DNA of 64,000 nt from contig OY970823.1 in assembly GCA_963853835.1 (NCBI GenBank), positions 2,994,001-3,058,000 of the forward strand, written 5' to 3'. This DNA comes from Calendula officinalis (Eukaryota; Streptophyta; Magnoliopsida; Asterales; Asteraceae). Shown here one piece after another: positions 55,101 through 64,000 of the stretch. The notes beneath the pieces are model-generated. The model searched no databases. It was not told the DNA's origin and saw nothing but the letters and a program-made list of their open reading frames with translations. The stretch's first letter is position 1; each line of letters opens with the position of its first letter. Made by a program: the position numbers and the translations under genes.

Positions 55101-55487
55101 CAGGCATACTCGAATAGTTGGGTCTATTTCAGATAGGTTGACCACATATACATCTTTTTCTCTTCTAGCAATGAGTACAGGCTAGCCTTTATCATTGTAG
55201 ATGATTCCTGCAACCTTCCTGAATCGAGCTTCATTGTCATCATCACACATCTGGCTGATACTGAGCAGATTGTGTTTAAGACCCTCTACATAGGCAACTC
55301 TTTTAAAAGTTATGTTGCCTGCCTTGATCACACCATAACCTCTTGTCTTTCCCACCGAGTCATCTCCAAATTTAACAGAAGGACCCTTCTCTGGAGTATA
55401 ATTGAGAAGGTATTCCATACTGCCTGTCATGTGTCTTGAGCAGCCACTATCTAAATACCATTTTCTGTCACCCTGCACAAGACACAA
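52131..55487 (-). pseudogene. pol: pol of family A copy 3
   Basis: Protease DSG, integrase HHCC and all three integrase acidic contexts, RT YVDDI and RNase H are all readable. Stops: TAG at about 55182 (CAG in copy 1), TGA near 54150 (TGC in copy 1), TAA near 53443 (TAC in copy 1) and TAG at about 52404 (CAG in copy 1, same place as in copy 2). The region between integrase and RT is rich in Ser, Thr, Asn and family motifs. The end is LGMLNP-like (MLNP, TAA). Confidence 0.87.
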
Positions 55488-55495
55488 AATAAGAG

Positions 55496-58070
55496 TTAGT
55501 TCTTTTTAGGAACCCATTTTTGAATGGGACCTTTGGTGGGATAAACATATTTTGACTTGATCTCTTTATGTAGAGAGGTCAGTATCACTTCGGGGGAAAC
55601 TTTAGAAGTTTTCTTTGGTGATACTGACTTAGTTTCTCTCCTTTTCTTTGGTACTGAGTACCTAGGACTTGAGAGATCAGTCCAGCATTCATCTCCCTTA
55701 TGACCAGTATGATGACACCTATAACATTTTCTAGGTCTATTTCTAAACATGTTTTCATAAGGTATTTTAGAAAAACGTTTCACTTTTGGTAGGTCAGTAT
55801 GAACAAGTTTTGCAAATTGTTTACTTAAAGATTTGACCTGATCACCAAGTGTTTTTAAAATGTTAATTTTGTCATTTTTAATAGGTGTATTAACATTGTT
55901 TTTAACTGGTTTAGGAGATGGAGGATCTGGTTGCTTCTTTTTATTTGGCAGAGAAGTCTTTCTAATATTATTAGTGGTAGACTTCTTGTCTCTGCCAACT
56001 AAGGACCTAGTTGAAGTTGTTTTTTTGTTTATCATGCTTTGAAGAAACAACTTTAACAGGTTCTTTAGATGTCTCAGTATATGATGTTTCTGTTCCTGCA
56101 ACTTCTGTATTAGATGAAGCATTTGAGATAGAAGTTGTCTTATTATCATTATATAATTCAAAAGTTGTTGTATTAAATAATAATTCAAAAGGTGGAACAG
56201 CAGAAGTGTCATACTGAACTATTGGGTGCTCGGTATCAGAAATTTCCGTTATATGAAATTCAATACTGTGTTCTTGTAGCTCAGTATAGCACTTTGAGCA
56301 GATGGAGGGACCAATAGTTTTTCTAAAATTTCATTTTCCTCATCATCTGACTCAGTTTGACATCCAACTTCACATAAAGTTTTAGCTTTTACAAAATTAA
56401 TAGGGTTCATAGTAGAAAACTCTTCAAATAAATCAGCAAAATTGTTCTTATTTTTAAATTGAGGATCAACACCAAGTGCAGCCCTCACATTTTCTGGGAA
56501 ATTGTTGATTTAAACATTTATTTAATTTTATTGAAGCATTTCCCCAAGATTTACACTGTTTTTCAAATTTTTCTTTTTCAAGTTTGTGTAAGTGAACTTT
56601 ATCAGCTAATCTTTGGTTAATGTCCTTTAAATCTGAAAGGTTTAGTTCTAAATCTTTATACTTTGCTAATTTATCCATGTTTTCATTATTTACCCTTTCA
56701 AGTTCTTGAATTGTTAATTTTAAAGTTTTTTCTTTTTGTACATAAGTTTTAAGATCAACAATCATATACTCAAAAATCATAGTTTTTTCATTCACTGAAT
56801 AAGTTTGAAAGGAACTTACCTTGTACAACTGAGTGGAATCCCAATCAGTGTGAACACTCATCCTCTCAGCCTCTTTGATATCCTTTTCAAAGGAGCTCTT
56901 CAAATCATCTTCAGTGAAAGCCATAAAGGCTTTATTCTCAATCTCTTCCTCATCATCACTTAAGTCTTCATCCATCCATGCTTCTGAGTAAAGTGCTTGA
57001 TGAGGTGCTCCATTCCCTTCTGCCCTCTTGCCCTTGCTCCAATTCTTCAGCTTGACATATTTGTCTCTATACCTCTTTGCTCGGTATGCAATCTTGTCAT
57101 TTTGGTCAGTCTCAGAAGACTTGGTATGACAGTTTGCAGCAATATGTCCAGGCTTTCCACACCTATAGCAAAGACCTGATCTTGGATCAGTATTAGAAGA
57201 GCTAACACCAAGCCTCTTCTTTTTCAACTGATCCAGCTTCATAGACATAAGAGCCATTTGGGTTTCAAGCTCTTCTGCCTCAGCATCAGCAAGATCAACT
57301 TCTGGTTCTTCTGGCTCAGTTACAGTATATGCCTGTTGCACAACTAGAGCCATGCCAGTGGAAGCCTTGTCAGTTTTCTTCCAGTTGATCAGTCTTGCAG
57401 CATTATTCTCCACATGATTCAACATTAGACCATACAAAGTTTGAAGAGTGTATGACTCAATGTTGTTAGCAGCATTGACAGAGTTTGTCATGTCAAGAAA
57501 TTGTTGAGGAAGACTATCCAAGAACTTTTGAACAAGCTCTCCTTCCTCTTTCACAATGCCTACACTGATTAAATCATGGATAACAGTATTGAACCTGTTA
57601 TAGAGAGTGGTGATGTCTTTATTAGGAGTTGAGAAGAAGTTTTCATATTTCCTTCTCATGTTGCTTTTTCTTTGCAACTTCACCTTTGCTGTGCCTTCAT
57701 AGGTGACTGATAGGCTATCCCACATAGCCTTTGCTGTTGGCAATTTCATAATTGCATTAAGTATTTCTTTGGTAACAGCATTACCAATCACTCCTTTTGC
57801 TCTTGAGTCTAAAGCATACAACTGACGGTCAGTATCAGTCCAGTTGTGCTTTAGTTTAGGTACAGTTCTTATGCTCTCAGGAGCATCTTCAGTAGCAGCA
57901 ACAGGTTCCACAGTTTGTGGAATGATGGGACCATCATATAGCACAGTGAGCATCTCATGGTGAATAGATTCAAGATACCACTGAGCTTTAAGCTTCCATT
58001 GGTAAAAGTCTTTTCCATCAAAGATGGGCACTCCCTTACCAGACATAACTGGTGCTATAATAGTAGACAT
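55496..58070 (-). pseudogene. gag: gag of family A copy 3
   Basis: Open for 534 codons from MSTIIAPVMSGKG at 58070, longer than in the other copies, including the first knuckle and the coiled-coil section. An extra T near 56505 shifts frame in the FPENVRAALG segment, the place where copy 2 lost a base. A second shift occurs near 56314 (one C lost). The last part (56212-55496) holds the second knuckle CYRCHHTGHKGDEC. Confidence 0.88.
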
Positions 58071-58154
58071 TTTGGATTTTTGAGTGTTGGAGGGATAGAT
58101 ATAAGGAATGGCTGCCAGGGTTATAGATCGACTAAGTAAGAGTTTATTTAGCCT

Positions 58155-58166
58155 GCTCTGATACCA
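58155..58166 (-). promoter_or_regulatory. Primer-binding site of copy 3
   Basis: TGGTATCAGAGC on the - strand, two bases from the 5' LTR start at 58169. Confidence 0.92.
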
Positions 58167-58168
58167 GT

Positions 58169-58661
58169 TGTTAGGTCACAACACCATGGTTTAGTTGGTT
58201 AATTGATTGGTTAATTATAACTTAAGACAAATATTGTATAAGAACAAGATATGAGTCAAATGTATAATTCCACTAAGTGTGGCTTGTTGCGGAATAACAA
58301 GACCACTGATCAATTACAAAGATATGAAAGTGTAAAGTGAATTGGTGGTTTCTCCTTTGCAAGATGATCTCTATTTATAATGATATAGAGATCTTACATA
58401 ATGGGCAAAGGAGTAACCGAAGGACTAAACTAGGAAAATGACTAAGATCAAGGGATTTGATATTAGTCCGTTACATATTGTAACTCAGTCCTTCTACTCA
58501 GTCCTTGTACTCAGTATCACTATCTGATACTGAGTACTGATACTGAGTTCCAATACTGATCACTCAGTATCAGACCTAAACTTAGCTATTTTATTCTACA
58601 TATTAATCTAAGCTAGTCTAGGTTGTTTTGTTATCTTAAGATCCAAAGGGGCAAGGCTTTT
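58169..58661 (-). repeat. 5' LTR of copy 3, last bases missing
   Basis: Inner end CCTAACA at 58169; outer end stops at AAGGCTTTT. The family motif cluster is present near 58517-58571. Confidence 0.9.
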
Positions 58662-60624
58662 CGATGGGAGGATGAGTGTCAGTCAATAGTACTATCTGCA
58701 TATCCATGGTCTAGATCCACTAGTTAATGATTGCTGGCAAACCTTAGTCCGGTATAATAATTGTTTGTCATGCCAACGCGATAATGAAAATGTAAATGTT
58801 GTACAGTCATAGTAAAACAGTAGCAGTTGTTTATGTTTTCCACCCCAAAGTTTATAAAACAGTAAAAGAGTAAAAGGGGTCTGTGGACTCACCTGGCAAA
58901 GCTTAGCGACACAATACTTAGGACAGAGGAATCCTTTGGAGACTCCTAGCTTCCTAAATGATTTAACTAATGATTAGACTAAGCTAACACAGGCGATTCT
59001 ATATACGATATAAGTTAAATGATATGCATTTCATGTTATGTTTTATGTTTTGTGACATCGAATGAATTTGGGTTATTGGACCTTAATAGGTCGAAATGAA
59101 ATGAAATGAAATGAAATGAAATGGACTTCGAAATGAAATGGGCTTGGGTTAGGCTTATTGGGCCTAGATTGGGCCTATTGGGCCTAATGGGGTTAATGGG
59201 CCTATATGGGCTTAATGGGCCACTAGGTTGGGCCACTTGGGCCTCTTATTGGGCTTAGGTCCAATTAGATTGAGCCATGGATTGGGCTTGGCCCAATTGG
59301 GTTCGGTTTAGGTATGAATGGGCCAAAGGTTTGGGCTTTGGTCCAAATGGGCTTGGATACTAATGGGCCAACTAAAGTTTGGGCCCGATAGACTAAGGTA
59401 GATCGATAAGGGCCAAGTACGGGTCTTGGCCCGATTGGGTATTCGGGTTTGGGTCCACGATTGGGTCAAGATCCGGCCTTGACCCGGTTTGACTTTTGGG
59501 TCAAAATTGGTCAATGAAAGTCAACAAAAGTCAACTTAAATGTTCTAGATTTCGGTTAGGGTTGGGTATCCGGTTCTAGGGTATAATCTAGAATACTATT
59601 TGGTCAACAAAAGTCAAATCTAACTAGTCTAGGTCAAAAGTCAAGCATGTATGTTTAGGGTTCGGCTAGGGTTTGACCTAGGGTTGGCCGAATGGCCAAA
59701 ACCCTACGGGTTCTAGCTAGATCGAGTCTATGGTTCGAGATCAAAGGTTTGTTTGGCTGGGTCTCGGTATTCGGCCACAACTAGGTTAGATCTAGGGTTC
59801 AAATAAGGATTAAACAATTGATTTAACAAGATCATGATCGAGCACAAGACATACACACACACTCGCACACAACCGTACGCATGCATGCATGTAGGCTACG
59901 GGTTTGAGGGCTAACCGAGACCACATGGCCTAGGGCCATGGTCTCGGGTTCGAATCTACGTTACAACACGAAGAAAATCAAGAGAAAAGTCTAGATCATA
60001 CCTTGCTATGAACGATCGGAGGGCAAAAACGAGCAAAAGGTGATCGGGATTGCTTGAGATGAACGAACGGTGATGGTGGGGTGTTCTTGGCCGATATTTG
60101 TAAAGGGGATTTGGGTTTTGGGATGTGTTCTATTTATAGTAGATGATTAAGGTTAGGAAATAGAGTTTGAGAGGTAGTAGGACTCCTTTGGATCAAATCT
60201 ATCAACAATTAGGAGGATAAGATCAAATTTAAATGAGAGTAAGCCTTACCCATGATGGGTTCGGCCACATAGGGTCACGCACAAGGGAGTGGGGGCCGGC
60301 CACAAGGTGTTCGGTCTAGACTTGGTGTCGAGTTTAGAAGCTAGTTCCATTCAAGCCACATTTTAATTTAATTTGTTACGTTTATTGTTTAACCGAGAAA
60401 CTTATCGTATTAGAAATGTTTTAGCTCAAAGTGTGTCACCATAAGTAAATAAATATGTTGTGTTGACTAAAATAATCAAACACTAATGTATGGTGTAAAA
60501 ATATGTATGTTTGTTGTGTGTTAGGAATGCCAAAAATAGAAATGTCTAAAAATATAAACTTTCTAAATAAGGAAAGTTCTAGAAATGAAATGAAGTTACA
60601 TACCAGAAATATCGAGTTGTCACA
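58662..60624 (-). other. Solo LTR, U3-side part; motif-dense, no gene
   Basis: 59140-59400 is packed with TGGGCC/TGGGCT (site II-type) motifs and 59480-59650 with GTCAA/TTGAC (W-box-like) motifs. (GAAAT)n lies at 59093-59123. CTATAAATAG on the - strand is near 60128-60137. No credible ORF. Confidence 0.6.
59093..59123. repeat. (GAAAT)n microsatellite
   Basis: About six units in tandem within the solo LTR. Confidence 0.9.
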
Positions 60625-61477
60625 AGTACAAAGTTTGCGGAAATAGATAGTACACACTAACTAAAACTCTATACTTGAAATGACACTTTAAATCGCTCAA
60701 AACTAGAAGACTATGCAATGAGAGTTTTATCAGCTGATACTAACAGCTGATATTAATTTCCTAGTAATAACTATGGAGGAGTTAATACTTAGACAATAAC
60801 TAACTCTCAGAGAATGTTCTTGTGCTATGAATGCTCAAAAGGTGTGTGTAAATGCAAGCATTTACGTCTCTATATATAGCCCAAGATCCATGTTCCTTTG
60901 CCCACAAGTTAGACGACGTGTAAACATATTATTCGTCGATGTAGACTTGTCCACGGAAACATTTAATGCTCTTGCATATGTTGTAGTCCCAAGTGTACTT
61001 TGTGTCAACTCCTTTTGCTACCTTTTCTGACGCACAGTAAAAAGGTGTACTATGAAAGTACAAAAGCAATTGACTTTCCGTTTACATGCTTGGAGGGACA
61101 AACGATGATGTACTGACACAATATCTTCTATTCCAAAATAGAAGATCCTCATCGTTTTCTTCTTCTTTGAGCGGGAAAGGAAATGTTCAAAGTGTCAAGA
61201 ACATTTCCACTAAGTCTTATATGCAGCAGGCCGGTATCATCAGCTGATTCCACAATCAGCTGGATGATCTTCTTCTTGTCTTTGTCCTTTAGCCATAGAC
61301 TTCGAATGAACACTCTTCTATAGCTGCTGATTTGACTTGATTTCCTAGAGCTAAGTACGTACTCAGCTGAAGGTTTATTGCATATACTTGCTTCAGCTGA
61401 GATACATACTTCAGCTGATATTTATTCTTCTTAGATGTTGATCATCAAATCTTATTCACTTAGTCTAGGGACTAACA
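60625..61477 (-). repeat. 5' LTR of element B, outer part
   Basis: - strand start TGTTAGTCCCTAG at 61477, with a CTATATATAG box near 60871-60880 and seven CAGCTGA/TCAGCTG motifs between 60730 and 61420, upstream of and around the TATA region. With 46345-46457 the LTR is about 960 bp. The flanking 5 bases are TAAGG. Confidence 0.82.
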
Positions 61478-61652
61478 TAAGGTTCATCCGTAGTTGGTCA
61501 AACGGTCACACGGACCCCACGTAACCCAAAATATCCACGTGTTAGGCGCGAAAAAAAAAATGACGCCACACGTGAGGGGGCGTGTTGAGATGTCCCACAT
61601 TGGACAAGAAATGAACCAGTAATGTGCTTATAAGGGTCCTGGGCTACTCCTC
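61478..61652. other. Junction sequence between elements B and D; no gene
   Basis: Contains GAGATGTCCCACATTGGACAAG and CACGTGAGGGGGCGTG, phrases resembling a dispersed plant repeat module (recalled, not checked). An A-run lies at 61551-61560. Confidence 0.35.
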
Positions 61653-61889
61653 TTACAACCAATTGGTTTTAAGATGGAACCCCACGAATTGACAAGTAGC
61701 ATTTGGAGCAGCAACAATGTCTTCATAAAACACAGCAACCCAATTCTCGAGAGATTCAAGAATTTCAGTAGATAATTCCTGATTTTTAATAAAGTGAAGA
61801 AAATGTTTCTTCCACCGTGCATACTCTCCTCTGAATAAAACTGGTGGTTTAAGATCAGATCCAATTGATAAATCATCTTTTGAAGCCAT
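61653..61889 (-). pseudogene. gag: gag N-terminal fragment of copia element D
   Basis: Starts MASKDDLSIGSDLKPP and has the copia gag phrase PPVLFRGEYARWKKHF (compare P.L....Y..WK in other gags). The frame ends after about 78 codons where the junction sequence begins, so all later domains are gone. Confidence 0.65.
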
Positions 61890-63180
61890 TTCAGAATAGT
61901 TCTTGGGTTTGAAAGTATAAGATCTCGTGTTTAAAAAAAATGTAATAGTTTGAGTCGAGAAGTGTAAAATTTCTCGGGTTTGAAAAAAAAAATTTAAAAT
62001 TCTCGGGTTTGGGTTGGGATTCTTCTGATTTGGGTTGAGATCAAGATGGGTCGAGATCTTAATTAGATTTAAAGAATTGGGTCAAAATTGAATTTGGGCT
62101 GAGATGTGTTATTGGGCCAAAAAGTTATATGGTCGAGAACTTAAAGCTGGTCGAGATCAAGATCAATTGAGAGTAAAGTCGAGATCAGGTGCTTGATCGA
62201 GATCGAATTGTTGAGATCAAAATCTGTAATAGCGAGATCGAGATTGGATATTGGGTCTAGTTGTCGAGATCGAGATTGGATATTGAATCGAAATCAGTCG
62301 AGAACAATTTGTTGGTCGAGAACAATCTGTTGGTCGAGATTGGTCGAGAACAATCTGTAATAGCGAATCGAAGTCGAGAACAGTCTGGTCGTTTCAGTCG
62401 AGATCGAGAATGGCAAACACTGGTCGAGATCGTCGAAGTAGTTTTAGTTGAGATCGAGATCCATGAAGTCGAGAACTATGTTTCAGTCGAGATCGAGATC
62501 CATAAAGTCGAGAACTATGTTGAATCAAGATCGAGAAGTTGAGAACGAATCTGAATTTGGGCCTGAATTGTCGAGATCGAGAACAGCTGGTCGAAGTCGA
62601 GATCACAATGGCAGTCGTGATCGAGAACTATCAAAGAGCAAGAAGCCGAGATCGATAAGTTGAGATCGATCAAATTAGTCGAGATCGAGATCAATAAGCT
62701 ATTACAAAAAGGCCGAGATCAAAATCCTTCAATGAGTCGAGATCATTCATCATCTTCAAACGAACAGTGCAGGTAACATAAGTTTCAGAAACTCACTAAA
62801 TTAATCCTAGTTTGTTCAATTCTTAACCAAAATTAGTGATTCAAATCACAATATGTTCGAAATCATTTTTCTAACAATCTGATCCAATCATATTCCTCAA
62901 AACGTAACAAATCAGCACTCGATTTTGATTTTTCAGTCGAAAATTGGTGTTTTCATAATTTTGACAAAAATCACAAAATTGAGATCAATACTTGATGGAT
63001 TGAATCGAAATTTGATTTTTAAGTCATTAGAATCGAAAGAGGAATGCAATTATCAACTAATATCAACGATTTCTACCTCGGATCTCGAAATTAAAAATCA
63101 CAACTCTTCATCTTCAAAAACTTCAAAAATCTTCAAATTAGAACCAACTGATCACGAAGATATTTTGCAACAAGCATAAT
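61890..63180 (-). other. Leader of element D with a TCGAGA array
   Basis: About 30 TCGAGA occurrences between 61950 and 62745, mostly as GTCGAGATCGAGATC-type units with irregular spacing. 62760-63180 is A/T-rich without a gene. No PBS or LTR border is seen; element E interrupts it at 63181. Confidence 0.6.
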
Positions 63181-63796
63181 TGTTGGAGCAAAACACAGAT
63201 CAACTTATTACTGATGCTGCAGTTAGTACTGACATACTTAGTACTGATGGGGCAGAACATTTACTACTGATGAAGTTGATGCTGGTGTATACTATAACTA
63301 AGTTACTACTGATCATGAGAAGATTGAAGATACTACTGATCATTGTAGTTACTACTGACGTTGATTATGGACTTACTACTGATCACCAAGTTTACTACTG
63401 ACGTTACTTATTTACTACTGGTGATTGCAGTTACTACTGATACGCGTTTTTGGAAGATATCAAGTCCGAGATCTTCGTAGAGATAGTTATAGAATGTAAT
63501 TAAATGTATATCTTTTATAATTCGATGTAAATCAAGTCCTAGAATAACTAGGGTAAATAGTTTAGCTTCAAGGACTACTATAAGTATGTTCCTTACGAAT
63601 TGTAAACGTACGTGTGTATTGTTAACTCAATAATATACATTGAAGCTTTTGTGAAACTGTGTTCTTAATATTCTTGCATATTGTTCATACAGTTCATTGT
63701 TCTTAATTATTGATATAGTGTTGATCCGCTGCAACTTCTATCATCAATTAGATCTAAGGTGTTTATTAACTTGTCTATAGTTAATTGATCCTGACA
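63181..63796 (+). repeat. 5' LTR of copia element E (616 bp)
   Basis: Starts TGTTGGAGCAAAACAC and ends ATCCTGACA two bases before the PBS. 63206-63442 carries about eleven ACTACTGAT-type motifs. TATAAG at 63579-63584 is a possible TATA box. The 5 bases before it are ATAAT. Confidence 0.82.
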
Positions 63797-63798
63797 AG

Positions 63799-63810
63799 TG
63801 GTATCAGAGC
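63799..63810 (+). promoter_or_regulatory. Primer-binding site of element E
   Basis: TGGTATCAGAGC; canonical initiator-Met PBS. Confidence 0.93.
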
Positions 63811-63884
63811 ATATTGGTTCTAGATCTACTATTTGTTAAGAACAACAAAAAGTTTTAATCTTTAAAACACACACATTATTAATC

Positions 63885-64000
63885 ATGACTGATAATAATG
63901 AAAGCACTCAGGCCAACAAAATCCCTATGCTCACTCCCAATAATTTTGGGATGTGGAAGAATCGTATTAAACAATACATGCTTATTACAGATTATTCCAT
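63885..64000 (+). CDS. gag: gag start of copia element E (runs off window)
   Basis: Starts MTDNNESTQANKIPML and continues with NNFGMWKNRIKQYML, the conserved N-terminal gag phrase (..F..WK.R...YL). Only about 38 codons are in the window and they are open. Confidence 0.8.
   Translation, partial: MTDNNESTQANKIPMLTPNNFGMWKNRIKQYMLITDYS

Larger units (their letters stand above)
47163..58661 (-). mobile_element. Family A copy 3, nested in the solo LTR
   Basis: Both LTRs, PBS, PPT, gag, protease, integrase, RT, RNase H and accessory gene are present without large internal deletions, so this is the structurally fullest copy. It still has frameshifts and stops in gag, pol and the accessory gene. 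The 5' LTR ends in AAGGCTTTT at 58661, missing about 10 terminal bases, so the target duplication cannot be checked. Confidence 0.93.
46458..60624 (-). mobile_element. Solo LTR (about 2.7 kb), gypsy-like, interrupted by copy 3
   Basis: Termini on the + strand are TGTCACACCCC and GTTGTCACA, flanked by AGTAC on both sides, so the borders are well supported. Without copy 3 the length is about 2,668 bp. No coding domain, PBS or PPT is inside, so I read it as a solo LTR left by recombination. On the - strand it starts TGTGACAACTCG, a start typical of plant Ty3/gypsy LTRs (recalled resemblance), with a CTATAAATAG box near 60128-60137. Confidence 0.8.

Noticed and set aside
59036..59514. Proline/serine-rich - strand ORFs in the solo LTR
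   Set aside because: They are translations of the TGGGCC and GAAAT repeats; no start context or homology.
61900..62760. Possible satellite or CRISPR-like array
   Set aside because: The TCGAGA units are irregularly spaced without fixed repeat length, and the context is a plant retroelement leader.
63799..63810. tRNA gene suggested by TGGTATCAGAGC sites
   Set aside because: These 12-base sites are primer-binding sites beside LTRs; no tRNA fold surrounds them.

Overview
The window is a stack of nested, decayed retrotransposons from a plant nuclear genome; I see no host gene, tRNA, rRNA or CRISPR array. Primer-binding sites for initiator Met-tRNA, Ty1/copia polyproteins in the order gag-protease-integrase-RT-RNase H, and a plant L1-type LINE (RRM ORF1, zf-RVT ORF2) point to a eudicot. 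The LINE ORF1 type and the long SIRE-like copia elements suggest Asteraceae (inference, moderate confidence).

Layout. 1-10249: 5'-cut copy 1 of a SIRE-like copia family ('family A'), + strand, with its 3' LTR. 10250-11736: old LTR-element debris. 11737-~17200: L1-type LINE, - strand. 17270-18707: one copia-type LTR plus leader. 18708-23149: deleted copia element C, - strand, ending at an opposite-facing LTR of the same family (23150-23450). 23465-25200: leader and LTR-like sequence. 25201-61477: a second SIRE-like element ('family B'), - strand, split by family A copy 2 (30607-41658, in its RT) and by a gypsy-like solo LTR (46458-60624, TSD AGTAC, in its 5' LTR). Family A copy 3 (47163-58661) sits inside that solo LTR, so nesting is three levels deep. 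61483-63180: fragment of a further copia element D. 63181-64000: start of copia element E (LTR, PBS, gag start), + strand.

Both SIRE-like families carry a large extra gene between pol and the 3' LTR. In all family A copies and in family B a TATA box (TATAAATA or a close form) lies about 100-130 bp upstream of its ATG. In family A the gene has a GT-AG intron that keeps frame. The A and B proteins resemble each other weakly but recognisably.

The most striking signal is a family-specific short motif repeated along each element, coding regions included. TCAGTAT/ATACTGA occurs about 39 times in family A copy 1 (about 2 expected). CAGCTGA/TCAGCTG occurs about 26 times in family B (about 1 expected). 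Arrays of other motifs occur in D (TCGAGA), E (TTACTACTGA) and a remnant near 11 kb (ATCTGAAG). I propose, as inference, that the accessory gene and the dispersed motif form a self-recognition system, comparable in logic to the VANC anti-silencing proteins and motifs of Arabidopsis VANDAL transposons.

No copy is intact. Copy 1 lost protease, copy 2 lost the integrase C-terminal part, copy 3 has several stops, and element C lost RT and RNase H. All motif counts and alignments were done by eye.
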